From positions 248,001 through 312,000 of the forward strand of contig CBDCHP010000011.1 in the NCBI GenBank assembly GCA_965217265.1: a stretch of 64,000 nt of DNA, given 5' to 3'. Origin of the DNA: JAGRGG01 sp965217265. Its GTDB lineage: Bacteria; Pseudomonadota; Alphaproteobacteria; Geminicoccales; Geminicoccaceae. The position numbers were made by a program, and so were the translations under genes. Positions 15,833 to 24,134 of the stretch are shown here, piece by piece. Every line of letters starts with the position of its first letter. Positions within the stretch are counted from its first letter, which is position 1. The notes beneath the pieces were generated by a model. It ran no database searches. It saw only the letters and a program-made list of their open reading frames with translations, and was not told where the DNA came from.

Positions 15833-17422
15833 ATGATCGAGCGCGACGTCATCCTGGGCAGCAAGGCTTGGCCGATCACCGAGGCGCTCACCGTGCTGAA
15901 GCGGGTCGAGGCGGCACCGCCGGCGAAGGGGTTCGTTTTGTTCGAGACCGGCTACGGCCCGTCCGGCCTGCCGCACATCGGCACGTTCGCCGAGGTGTTC
16001 AGGACCGGGTTGATCCGCCGAGCCTTCGCCCGTCTCTCGGACCTGCCGACCAAGCTCTACTGCTTTTCCGACGACATGGACGGCCTGCGCAAGGTGCCGG
16101 ACAACGTGCCGAACCCGGCGATGGTGCGCGAGCACCTAGGCAAGCCGCTGACGGCGATCCCCGACCCCTACGGCACGCACGCGAGCTACGGCGCGCACAT
16201 GAACGCGCGGCTGCAGGCGTTCTTGGACCGCTTCGGCTTCGACTACGCGTTCAAGTCGGCGACCGAGGCCTACCGCTCGGGCGTCTTCAACGACGTGCTG
16301 CGGCGGGTGCTGGAGCGCCACGAGGCGATCTGCGCGATCGTGCGCCCGATCCTGGGGCCTGAGCGCCGCGCCTCCTACAGCCCGATCCTGCCGGTCTCGC
16401 CCTTGAGCGGGCGGGTCCTGCAGGAGGGCTTGAAGGAGGTCCGGCCCGAGAGCGGCACGGTCGTCTTCGCCGACGAGGACGGGGCCTTGCGCGAGGTGCC
16501 GGTGACGGACGGCCACGTCAAGCTGCAGTGGCGGGCCGACTGGGCGCTGCGCTGGGCGGCGCTCGACGTCGATTACGAGATGTCGGGCAAGGATTTGATC
16601 GACAGCGTCAGGCTCGCCTCGCAGATCTGCCGGGTGATGGGCGGGACGCCGCCGATGGGCCTCACCTACGAGCACTTCCTCGACGAGGACGGCCGCAAGA
16701 TCTCGAAGTCGAAGGGCAACGGCCTGACGATCGACGCGTGGCTGCGCTACGGCACGCCCGAGAGCCTGATGCTCTACCTCTACCGCGAGCCGAAGAAGGC
16801 CAAGCGCCTGCACCTCGACGTGATCCCCAAGCACGTCGACGAGTACGAGCAGTTCCTGCGCGCCTACCCGGGGCAGGACGACGCGAGGCGGCTCGGCAAC
16901 CCCGCCTGGCACATCCACGCCGGCGAACCGCCGCCGGCGTCGCTGCCGATCGACTACGCGATGCTCTTGAACCTCGCCTCGGTCGCCAACGCCGACGCGC
17001 CGGCCATGCTCTGGGGCTACCTCAACGTCTACATGCCCGACGTCACCCCTGAGAATAACCCGGACCTCGCCCGCCTCGTCGAGCGCGCGGTCGCCTACTA
17101 CCGTGACGCGGTGCGGCCGACCAAGCGCTACCGGGCGCCGGACGCGCGCGAGCGGGCGGCCTTGGCCGAATTGGCCGACTTCCTCGCCGGCCTCGACCCC
17201 AAGACCGATGCCGAGACGATCCAGAACGGGGTCTACGAGATCGGCAAGCGGCACGGCTTCGAGCCCTTGCGGAACTGGTTCAAGGCGCTCTACGAGACCC
17301 TGCTCGGCCAGGCGACGGGGCCGCGCATGGGCTCGTTCGTCGCCATCTACGGCATCGACAACACGGCCAAGCTGATCCGCCGCGTCCTCGACGGGGAGAC
17401 GCTCGGTGCCGACGCGGCTTGA
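15833..17422 (+). CDS. lysK: lysyl-tRNA synthetase, class I
   Basis: 529 residues from the ATG preceded by GGAAAG; an in-frame ATG 24 bases earlier has no ribosome site. The class I signature GPSGLPHIGTFAE (HIGH) lies near residue 40 and KISKSKGNG (KMSKS) near 290. Class I LysRS is the archaeal-type enzyme that also serves many alphaproteobacteria in place of class II LysS. It charges tRNA-Lys in the cytoplasm. The C-terminal helical anticodon-binding part is complete. Its end overlaps the start of rsmB by 17 bases, suggesting coupled translation. Confidence 0.95.
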   Translation: MIERDVILGSKAWPITEALTVLKRVEAAPPAKGFVLFETGYGPSGLPHIGTFAEVFRTGLIRRAFARLSDLPTKLYCFSDDMDGLRKVPDNVPNPAMVREHLGKPLTAIPDPYGTHASYGAHMNARLQAFLDRFGFDYAFKSATEAYRSGVFNDVLRRVLERHEAICAIVRPILGPERRASYSPILPVSPLSGRVLQEGLKEVRPESGTVVFADEDGALREVPVTDGHVKLQWRADWALRWAALDVDYEMSGKDLIDSVRLASQICRVMGGTPPMGLTYEHFLDEDGRKISKSKGNGLTIDAWLRYGTPESLMLYLYREPKKAKRLHLDVIPKHVDEYEQFLRAYPGQDDARRLGNPAWHIHAGEPPPASLPIDYAMLLNLASVANADAPAMLWGYLNVYMPDVTPENNPDLARLVERAVAYYRDAVRPTKRYRAPDARERAALAELADFLAGLDPKTDAETIQNGVYEIGKRHGFEPLRNWFKALYETLLGQATGPRMGSFVAIYGIDNTAKLIRRVLDGETLGADAA

Positions 17423-18668
17423 GCCCGCCTCGGCGCGGGGCGTGGCGCTCGCCGTGCTCGACGCCGCGCTGGCCGAGCACCCGCAGGCCGCCGAGGCCGC
17501 GTTCGCGGATGCCCCCGGCCTTGCCCGCCTCTCGACGCGCGACCGGGCCTTCGCGCGCTCGCTCTACACCAACACCCTGCGGCGCTTGGGCGAGATCGAC
17601 GCGCTGCTCAGGACCCGGCTGCAACGGCGCCCGGCGCTTCGTGTGATGAACCTGCTGCGCTTGGGCGTGACCCAGTTGCACGTCCTGCGCACGCCGCCGC
17701 ACGCCGCCGTCGCCGAGACGGTGACGCTCGCCCCGGCCCACGCCCGCGGGCTGGTCAACGCGGTCCTGCGCCGCCTGACCGACGCCCCGTTCGAGGACGC
17801 GCCCGAGCGCAACGCGCCGGCGTGGCTGCGCGCGCGCTGGACGGCGGCCTACGGCGGGGCGGGCTTCGCCGCCATCGCCGCCGCCCACGCGATCGAGCCG
17901 CCGCTGGATCTCACCGTCAAGGCCGACCCGGACGCCTGGGCGGCGAGGCTCGACGCCGTCCGGCTGCCGAACGGCACGCTGCGCCTCGCCCGCGCCGGGA
18001 TGATCGAGGATCTCCCGGGCTACGCCGAGGGGGCGTGGTGGGTGCAGGACGTCGCGGCCTCCTTGCCGGCGGCACTCCTCGGCCCCGTCGCGGGGATGGG
18101 CGTCCTCGATCTGTGCGCCGCACCCGGCGGCAAGACGGCGCAGTTGGCGGCGGCGGGGGCGCGGGTCACGGCGGTCGAGGCGGCGCCGGGACGGGCCGAG
18201 ACCCTGCGGCGAAACCTGAACCGGCTTCGCCTCGACGCCGAGATCGTCGTCGCCGACGCGCGGGGCGACGGGCCGACGTTCGCGCACATCCTCCTCGACG
18301 CGCCCTGCACCGCGACCGGCACGGTGCGCCGCCACCCGGACATCCTCTGGAGCAAGCGGCCGGAAAACTTGGCCCGGCCCGTCCGCCACCAGCGCGACCT
18401 GCTCGACGCGGCGATCGCGCGTCTGGCGCCGGGCGGGACGCTGGTCTACGCCGTCTGCTCCCTGGAGCCCGAGGAGGGCTCGGACCAGATCGAGGCGGCG
18501 CTCAATCGCCACCCCGGCCTCGCCCGGCGCGAGATCGCGGCCGATGAACTGGGCGGCCTGCCGCTTCGGCCGACGCCCGAGGGCGATCTGCGCACCCTGC
18601 CCTCGGACCTGGGCGATCAGGGCGGCATGGACGGGTTCTTCATAGGCCGGCTGACGCGGCCGGCTTGA
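17406..18668 (+). CDS. rsmB: 16S rRNA m5C967 methyltransferase RsmB
   Basis: 420 residues. An N-terminal NusB-like RNA-binding domain (about 10-140) includes ALRVMNLLRLGVTQLHVLRT. A Rossmann methyltransferase domain follows, with the SAM site DLCAAPGGKTAQL, the motif IV cysteine in DAPCTATGTVRRHPD and the motif VI cysteine in VYAVCSLEPEEG. Both catalytic cysteines of m5C-RNA methyltransferases are present. The GTG start lies inside lysK, in another frame. The following purH begins 18 bases after its stop. The rsmB-purH order is common in alphaproteobacteria. Confidence 0.93.
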   Translation: MPTRLEPASARGVALAVLDAALAEHPQAAEAAFADAPGLARLSTRDRAFARSLYTNTLRRLGEIDALLRTRLQRRPALRVMNLLRLGVTQLHVLRTPPHAAVAETVTLAPAHARGLVNAVLRRLTDAPFEDAPERNAPAWLRARWTAAYGGAGFAAIAAAHAIEPPLDLTVKADPDAWAARLDAVRLPNGTLRLARAGMIEDLPGYAEGAWWVQDVAASLPAALLGPVAGMGVLDLCAAPGGKTAQLAAAGARVTAVEAAPGRAETLRRNLNRLRLDAEIVVADARGDGPTFAHILLDAPCTATGTVRRHPDILWSKRPENLARPVRHQRDLLDAAIARLAPGGTLVYAVCSLEPEEGSDQIEAALNRHPGLARREIAADELGGLPLRPTPEGDLRTLPSDLGDQGGMDGFFIGRLTRPA

Positions 18669-18685
18669 TCGAGGAGAAGACAGGA

Positions 18686-20218
18686 ATGACCGTGCGACGC
18701 GCGCTGCTCTCGGTCTCGGACAAGACGGGGATCGTCGAACTGGGGCAAGCCCTCGCGGCACGCGGCGTCGAGTTGATCTCGACCGGCGGTACGGCAGAGA
18801 CCCTGCGCGCGGCCGGCCTCGCCGTCGCCGACGTCGCGGCCTTGACGGGCCAAGCCGAGATCCTGGGCGGGCGGGTCAAGACGCTGCACCCGAAGGTGCA
18901 CGGTGCCCTCCTCGCCAAGCGCGACGACCCCGACCACGCGGCGACGCTGGAGGCGGCCGGGATCGCGCCGATCAACCTCCTCGTCGTCAACCTCTACCCC
19001 TTCGAGGCGACGCTCAAAGCCGGCGCCGGGTTCGACGCGATCCTGGAGCAGATCGACGTCGGCGGCCCAGCCATGCTGCGCGCGGCGGCGAAGAACCACG
19101 CCCACGTCCTCGTCGTCACCGATCCGGACGACTACGCCCCGGTGCTGGCCGCGATCGGGGCCGACATGATCGACGACGGGCTGCGCCGCCGCCTGGCGAG
19201 GAAGGCGTTCGCGCGGACGGCTGCCTACGACGCCGCGATCGCGGCCTGGCTCGGCGCCGACGACGGGCCGCTGCCGGCGGTGCTGTGCTTGAGCGCCGCG
19301 AGGGTTCAAAGCCTGCGCTACGGCGAGAACCCGCACCAGGATGCGGCCCTCTACCGAGCGCCGCTCACCGGCGGCGGCGTCGCCGATGCCGTACAGTTGC
19401 AGGGCAAGCCGCTCAGCTACAACAACCTGCTCGACGCCGACGCCGCGATCGAGGCCGTCGCCGAGCACGACGAGCCTGCCTGCGTCATCGTCAAGCACAC
19501 CAACCCCTGCGGCCTCGCGACGGCGGCGACCCCCTACGATGCCTATCAAGCGGCGCTCGCCTGCGACCCTTCGAGCGCGTTCGGCGGCATCGTCGCCCTC
19601 AACCGGCCGCTCGACGCGGCGACGGCAAACGCCATCGTCGCGCTGTTCGCCGAGGTCGTCGTGGCGCCCGAGATCGGAACGGATGCCCGCCCCGTCCTGG
19701 CGGTCAAGCCCAACCTGCGCGTCCTGATCCTGCCGGACGCTGACAAAAAGGCGGGGCTGGACCTGCGCGCCGTCGGCGGCGGATTGCTGGTGCAGACCGC
19801 CGACACCGGCACCGCTTCGATCGAGGAATGGCGATGCGTCACGGCGCGCGCCCCGGATCCGGCCGAGCGGGCGGCGCTCGCGTTTGCCTGGCGGACGGTC
19901 AAGCACGTCCGCTCGAACGCGATCGTGCTCGCGTGCGAAACGCAAACGATCGGCATCGGCGCCGGGCAGATGAGCCGGATCGACGCGGTCGACCTCGCCG
20001 TGCGCAAGGCTAGGGCGCACGCGCGGCCCGAGGGGTCCTGGGTGCTGGCCTCGGACGCCTTCTTCCCGTTCGCGGACGGGATCGAGGCGGCGTCCGCCGC
20101 CGGCGTGCGGGCGGTTGTACAGCCCGGCGGCAGCGTGCGCGACGAGGAGGTGATCGCCGCCGCCGACCGGGCCGGCGTCGCGATGCTGCTCACCGGGCGG
20201 CGCCACTTTCGCCACTGA
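18686..20218 (+). CDS. purH: bifunctional AICAR formyltransferase / IMP cyclohydrolase
   Basis: 510 residues, the usual length. It catalyses the last two steps of IMP synthesis. The cyclohydrolase domain starts RRALLSVSDKTGIVELG and includes STGGTAETLRAAG and GGRVKTLHPKVHGA. The transformylase domain has RYGENPHQDAALY, CVIVKHTNPCG with the catalytic Lys-His, and SAFGGIVA. The ATG used has GAGGAGAAGACAGGA in front; one seven codons earlier would lie in that ribosome site. It ends the lysK-rsmB-purH group. Confidence 0.97.
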   Translation: MTVRRALLSVSDKTGIVELGQALAARGVELISTGGTAETLRAAGLAVADVAALTGQAEILGGRVKTLHPKVHGALLAKRDDPDHAATLEAAGIAPINLLVVNLYPFEATLKAGAGFDAILEQIDVGGPAMLRAAAKNHAHVLVVTDPDDYAPVLAAIGADMIDDGLRRRLARKAFARTAAYDAAIAAWLGADDGPLPAVLCLSAARVQSLRYGENPHQDAALYRAPLTGGGVADAVQLQGKPLSYNNLLDADAAIEAVAEHDEPACVIVKHTNPCGLATAATPYDAYQAALACDPSSAFGGIVALNRPLDAATANAIVALFAEVVVAPEIGTDARPVLAVKPNLRVLILPDADKKAGLDLRAVGGGLLVQTADTGTASIEEWRCVTARAPDPAERAALAFAWRTVKHVRSNAIVLACETQTIGIGAGQMSRIDAVDLAVRKARAHARPEGSWVLASDAFFPFADGIEAASAAGVRAVVQPGGSVRDEEVIAAADRAGVAMLLTGRRHFRH

Positions 20219-20347
20219 GTGACGTGAAAAGGCCGCGGCGTTAAGCATTCGTTAGAAGTGTGGGAATTACAACCGACGGCGACGGGCCGTTTCGGCGACG
20301 AAGCGACGGCCCGTCATCGGGTCCACCGCATCTATGGCCGCCGTCCC

Positions 20348-20446
20348 ATGCCCATGCTCGACCGTACCGTCCTCTACCTCGCCTCGATCATTCTGTTCTT
20401 CGCGTGGTTCATCGACAAGCCGGTGACGATGGCGATCATGCCCTGA
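20348..20446 (+). CDS. possible 32-residue membrane peptide
   Basis: A short ORF with two closely spaced ATG codons. It encodes a single hydrophobic span (TVLYLASIILFFAWFI) flanked by an Asp-Arg and an Asp-Lys-Pro. It lies downstream of purH and ends nine bases before the convergent entericidin gene. Size and shape fit small inner-membrane peptides, but the sequence alone cannot prove translation. No clear ribosome site is visible. Confidence 0.3.
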   Translation: MPMLDRTVLYLASIILFFAWFIDKPVTMAIMP

Positions 20447-20455
20447 AGCGCCGTT

Positions 20456-20605
20456 TCAGTTGGCGAGGTCTTGCATCTTCTCGCCGGTGGCATCGACGTT
20501 GTCGCCCGTGTCTTCCTTCAGCCCCTCCCAAGTATTGCCGCAGGCGGCGAGGCTGACACTCATCAGCAAGAGGGCGAGGAGCGAGAGGGCGAGGTTTTTG
20601 CGCAT
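20456..20605 (-). CDS. entericidin-family small lipoprotein
   Basis: 49 residues. The signal peptide is MRKNLALSLLALLLMSVSL, followed by the lipobox LAAC at residues 19-22. The mature part is GNTWEGLKEDTGDNVDATGE, typical of entericidin A/B: CGNT/CxxT then a short amphipathic helix. These are cell-envelope lipoproteins described as toxin/antidote pairs in enterics. In alphaproteobacteria they are usually single stress-linked genes, as here. An ACACGAAC-type leader precedes the ATG, with AGGAGACACG close by as ribosome site. The longer frame that extends upstream overlaps the thiolase start and is not real. Confidence 0.85.
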   Translation of the reverse strand: MRKNLALSLLALLLMSVSLAACGNTWEGLKEDTGDNVDATGEKMQDLAN

Positions 20606-20807
20606 CGTTCGTGTCTCCTGACGTTTGCGGGCGATACCGGCCGGCGCGGTCCACGGCCATTCAAGCGGCAAGCGGCATCGAGGTTCCCCGGCCGAAGTTC
20701 GCAGCTTCGTTGCCGTGACCCATGGCCGGACCGGCGCCCGGTCCTTGTCCGCCGCCGCGCCGAGCGTAGATAGGATGGATCGAGCGTCACAACCGAAGAG
20801 ACATCTC

Positions 20808-21971
20808 ATGCCCGCGATCGTCGGCTGGCACCACCTGCCCTTTCTCAAGGCGAGCGGCGGCGACCTTGAGGCGATGATCGCCGAGGCGGCCAAAGGGGCA
20901 CTCGCCCACGCCGGCATCGAGGCGGCGGCGGTGGACGAGGTCTTCCTCGGCCACTTCAACGAGGGCTTCGTCGCGCAGGGCTTCACCGCCCCGCTCGTCA
21001 CCGCTTGCGATCCGGCCTTGCGCTTCAAGCCGGCGACCCGGCTGGAGAACGCCTGCGCCACGGGCTCGGCCGCCGTCTTCGCGGGTCTGCGCGCGATCCG
21101 GGGCGGCGATGCCAGGGTCGTCCTCGTCGTCGGCGCCGAGCGGATGTCGGAACTGTCGGGGGCCGCCGTCGGGGACGCGCTCCTGCGCGCCTCCTACGTC
21201 AAAAACGAGGCGGCGACGCCCGGCGGCTTTGCCGGCGTCTTCGGCCGTATCGCCGAGCTTTATTTCCAGCGCTACGGCGACCAGTCCGACGCGCTCGCGG
21301 CGATCGCCGCCAAGAACCACGCCAACGGGGTCGAGAACGCTTACGCCCAGATGCGCAAGGACTTAGGCTTCGACTTCTGCCGGAGCGTCTCGGACAAGAA
21401 CCCCTACGTCGCCGGCCCCTTGAAGCGGACCGACTGCTCCTTGGTCTCGGACGGGGCGGCGGCGCTCGTCATCGTCGACGACGCGATGGTGCACGACTTC
21501 CCGCGCGCGGTCGGCTTTCGCGCCACGGCGCAGGTCGGCGACGTCATGCCGATGGCCGAGCGCGACGTCGTGCGCTTCGAGGGCTGCGGGCTCGCGTGGC
21601 GGCAAGCGCTGGAAAAGGCCGGAGTCGGCCTCGACGATCTCGACCTCGTCGAGACGCACGACTGCTTCACCATCGCCGAACTGATCGAGTACGAGGCGAT
21701 GGGGCTGGCGCCACCCGGCAAGGGGGCGAACGTCGCCCTCGACGGCACGACGCGAAAGAGCGGCCGGCTGCCGGTCAACCCGTCCGGCGGGCTGAAGGCG
21801 AAGGGCCACCCGATCGGCGCCACCGGCGTCTCGATGCACGCCTTGTGCGCCATGCAACTGACCGACGCGGCAAACGGGATGCAAGTGCCGGGCGCGGCGC
21901 TCGCCGGGCTCTACAACATGGGCGGCGCCTGCGTCGCGTCCTACGTCAGCATCCTTGAGCGCACCCGCTGA
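20808..21971 (+). CDS. thiolase-family acyltransferase
   Basis: 387 residues. The N-terminus is AIVGWHHLPFLKASGGDLEA. The nucleophile lies in ENACATGSAAVFAGLRAI. The C-terminal half has VETHDCFTIAELIEYEAMG, NPSGGLKAKGHPIGATGV and a final GGACVASYVSILER, with the conserved His and Cys. It resembles the acetyl-CoA acetyltransferase/SCP2-thiolase branch that acts without a paired beta-oxidation complex. No fatty-acid oxidation genes are near, so its acyl substrate is unknown. The ATG follows an AACCGAAGAGA ribosome site. Confidence 0.88.
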   Translation: MPAIVGWHHLPFLKASGGDLEAMIAEAAKGALAHAGIEAAAVDEVFLGHFNEGFVAQGFTAPLVTACDPALRFKPATRLENACATGSAAVFAGLRAIRGGDARVVLVVGAERMSELSGAAVGDALLRASYVKNEAATPGGFAGVFGRIAELYFQRYGDQSDALAAIAAKNHANGVENAYAQMRKDLGFDFCRSVSDKNPYVAGPLKRTDCSLVSDGAAALVIVDDAMVHDFPRAVGFRATAQVGDVMPMAERDVVRFEGCGLAWRQALEKAGVGLDDLDLVETHDCFTIAELIEYEAMGLAPPGKGANVALDGTTRKSGRLPVNPSGGLKAKGHPIGATGVSMHALCAMQLTDAANGMQVPGAALAGLYNMGGACVASYVSILERTR

Positions 21972-22141
21972 GGCGAAGCCACGTTATAGCCAAATACGCA
22001 CCTAACTGAACAATGACACACGAGATGGCCAGTTTCTTGCCTGGGATCGTTGTTCCTCGGATCAAGCTTGGCAACTTTGTTCGCAAGTGTCTGATAAGAT
22101 AGTGTAGGTTCGGTTACAATAGGTGCTGGTGGCGCCGTGTC

Positions 22142-22287
22142 CTGGCCACCCTGGACCCCCGATCAAGTCGGGGGTGACAAAGGGTAGTGGTTGGAGTACA
22201 CCAGCTTTGCCTTGGCCAATACAGCGCATAACGACGCAAACTGCCATAACCTGTCATTCCCGACTTAATCGGGGATCCAGTGTGGCC
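22142..22287. repeat. Pair of inverted GATC-centred palindromes
   Basis: Within the 427-bp gap after the thiolase gene, two related palindromes face each other. The first is TGGACCCCCGATCAAGTCGG with GGGTGACA after it (about 22151-22179). The second is TGTCATTCCCGACTTAATCG then GGGATCCA (about 22252-22279). Outer flanks GGCCACCCTGG and CCAGTGTGGCC also mirror each other. Another pair with a different interior lies at 43945-44087. Such palindromes are widespread in alphaproteobacterial intergenic DNA. The rest of the gap shows no gene. Confidence 0.8.
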
Positions 22288-22398
22288 GGGATCTGCTCTT
22301 TCAATACTTTCGGCTACATCAAGCGTTCGTCAGGCTGCGTCGGTCTAGTCGCCGCCCCGGCACGGCTGCAGGCCACGCTCGGCGACGATGGCGAATAA

Positions 22399-23052
22399 CT
22401 AGCGGGCGGAAGCCGGCTCGTGCTTGGCGGGGGGCTCGTCGGAAGCCGCGGTGCGGGTCGACTTGAGCCGCAGGGTCTCGCCGGGGCGGCGCTGGCGGGG
22501 GGTGTTGGCGTCGGCGGTCGGCGCGGCCACGGCGGGCTTGGCCGGCGCGGGCGGCGGGCTGACCGGGTCGGGCTCGGCCATCATTTCCGAGGTAGGCTCG
22601 ACCACCTCCGGCTCGGGGACCGGCTCGGCGAGGCTGCGCGCCAGTGCGCGCAGGCGCTCCATCGGCACGGGCTCGGGTGCGGGGGTCTCGTCCGCCTCCT
22701 CGTCCTCGATCTCCTGCTCGAACGCTTCGACGTCGGCGAGCGTCAACTTGAGCAGCGCCAACTGCTCCAAGAACTGCTCGCGCATCGCCGGCGGCAGCCG
22801 CTCGACCGTGCGCTCCTCGACGAGTTGGTCGGCTTGGCGAAGGATGTTGCGGGCGTGCGTGACTTGGCCCGATATCTTGGTGTTGCCGGCGAGAACCTGG
22901 GCCACCGCCTTCGTCGAGGGCTGCAACTGCGAGAGCACTTCCCCGGCCGAGCCGGGAACCCGGCGCCCGCCACTGTTGGCGTTCGGGTTGCCGTTGCGGT
23001 TGTTGCCGCGGCGCTTCTTGCCGCCGCCGTTGCCGCGGCGAAAGGGGAACAT
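22399..23052 (-). CDS. basic, proline-rich protein of unknown function
   Basis: Not recognised with confidence. From the ATG used the first 30 residues are Gly/Lys/Arg/Asn-rich (FRRGNGGGKKRRGNNRNGN), like a nucleic-acid-binding tail. A helical middle of about 90 residues follows (STKAVAQVLAGNTKISGQ through LADVEAFEQEIEDEE). The end is a long Pro/Ala/Glu-rich disordered stretch. The frame stays open upstream, and a GTG at about 23073 is an alternative start; no strong ribosome site marks either. It is transcribed alone, toward the palindromic gap. Confidence 0.6.
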   Translation of the reverse strand: MFPFRRGNGGGKKRRGNNRNGNPNANSGGRRVPGSAGEVLSQLQPSTKAVAQVLAGNTKISGQVTHARNILRQADQLVEERTVERLPPAMREQFLEQLALLKLTLADVEAFEQEIEDEEADETPAPEPVPMERLRALARSLAEPVPEPEVVEPTSEMMAEPDPVSPPPAPAKPAVAAPTADANTPRQRRPGETLRLKSTRTAASDEPPAKHEPASAR

Positions 23053-23375
23053 CGAACGATTTTTTGGTGCGTTCACATCGTCAACCCGTGCATGTTCGGT
23101 CACGTGAGGAAACACCCGACCCGACGGGCGGGGCATATCGAGCGGGGCAGATCGAGAGCAATGGATCTGTCGCCCCGCTTTGGATCGAGGCCCTCGGCCC
23201 CGATCGCGCGTCGATGGCCAAGCGCGGCCTGTTATGGTGCTTTAAAAGCCCGAATCGAGCGGAGGTGAAACCAGCACTAGCCGGCCGGGCCGGAAAATCA
23301 AGCAAAAAAGTGTCGGACGGAATTTGCTTTAAGGCCTCGAACATAGGTTGTGTCCCCCGACACGGGAATCAAGCC
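23053..23375. other. Intergenic stretch with no recognised gene
   Basis: About 320 bases between two leftward genes. Frames across it are short and unlike proteins. GCCGGCCGGGCCGG at about 23279-23293 is GC-rich and self-complementary. A short A/T-rich part (CAAGCAAAAAAGTG, GAATTTGCTTTAAGG) may hold the promoter of the gene at 22399. No RNA gene or repeat was seen. Confidence 0.5.
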
Positions 23376-24077
23376 TCAACCGCACGTGGCGGGCTCGACG
23401 GGAAGAACGATGACGCCGCGGCCGTCGTCGCTCAAGAGACGTCCACCCCCCCGCGCGAGCAGGCGCGCGAGCAGTTCCCAGGCAACGGCGCCCTCGCCGG
23501 CCGTCGGCGGCGCCACCGACGGCGGCAGGGTCAAGCGCAGACCAACATCCTCCACCGCCGCCGCGATGGTATCGCCGCGGGCGGGGGCGAGCAGGGCGAA
23601 CGCCCGCTTGAGCGCCGCCGCGTCGCCGAGACAGCGCGCCCGCACCTCGCCCGCGACGGTGAAGCCGGCCGCGCGCAGCAAATCCGCCGGGACAATAACC
23701 GCCATCGTCCGCGAAGGATCCAGCGTCTCGGCCTCGACCAGCAGGGCCAGCACGGCGTCGAGCCGGGCGGCGGCGTCGGCGATCAGGCCGACGCCCGCGA
23801 GGGCTTCGGCGTCCAAACGGCCCATCGACCCGTCGAGCAGCATCTCGACGCCCGTCTTGATCGCGTGCAGGGGCGTGCGCAACTCGTGCGCCGCGTACCA
23901 CGCCGTCGCCGGTCGCGTGGAACGGCTCCGTTCTTCGAGATCAAGACGATGCTCGTCGTGCACTTCAGGTTCGCAGGTCGGGGTTGAACGGTTGCAGCCT
24001 TCGCCTGACGACGACGGGACGTATGCTAGCACACTCAATGTATATTTTCCTAACAATCGTCGCCGGTACGGTGTCAC
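23376..24077 (-). CDS. histidine kinase-like protein with phosphoacceptor helix but no clear ATPase domain
   Basis: 233 residues in the longest frame. A HisKA H-box is plain: WYAAHELRTPLHAIKTGVEM, with the phosphoacceptor His at residue 64. The second helix of the dimerisation hairpin follows (LIADAAARLDAVLALLVEAE). The remaining 120 residues should contain N, G1 and G2 boxes of a HATPase domain, but I find none. The first 55 residues look non-native, and a GTG at 23963 could be the true start. It may be a phosphotransfer or dimerisation protein, as ChpT-like proteins are, or a decayed kinase. No response regulator is adjacent. Confidence 0.5.
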   Translation of the reverse strand: MTPYRRRLLGKYTLSVLAYVPSSSGEGCNRSTPTCEPEVHDEHRLDLEERSRSTRPATAWYAAHELRTPLHAIKTGVEMLLDGSMGRLDAEALAGVGLIADAAARLDAVLALLVEAETLDPSRTMAVIVPADLLRAAGFTVAGEVRARCLGDAAALKRAFALLAPARGDTIAAAVEDVGLRLTLPPSVAPPTAGEGAVAWELLARLLARGGGRLLSDDGRGVIVLPVEPATCG

Positions 24078-24134
24078 CCAACGTACCCGCGGGTCCTGGA
24101 GGCAAAGCCGGCTTGGCCCTGCTTGAAACGCGCT

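Noticed and set aside
20456..21061. A 201-residue leftward protein ending in the entericidin
   Set aside because: Only the last 49 residues have a signal peptide and lipobox; the rest is antisense to the thiolase start.
21972..22398. A tRNA or small RNA gene in the gap after the thiolase
   Set aside because: No tRNA-like arms or TTC loop found; only the palindromic pair is evident.
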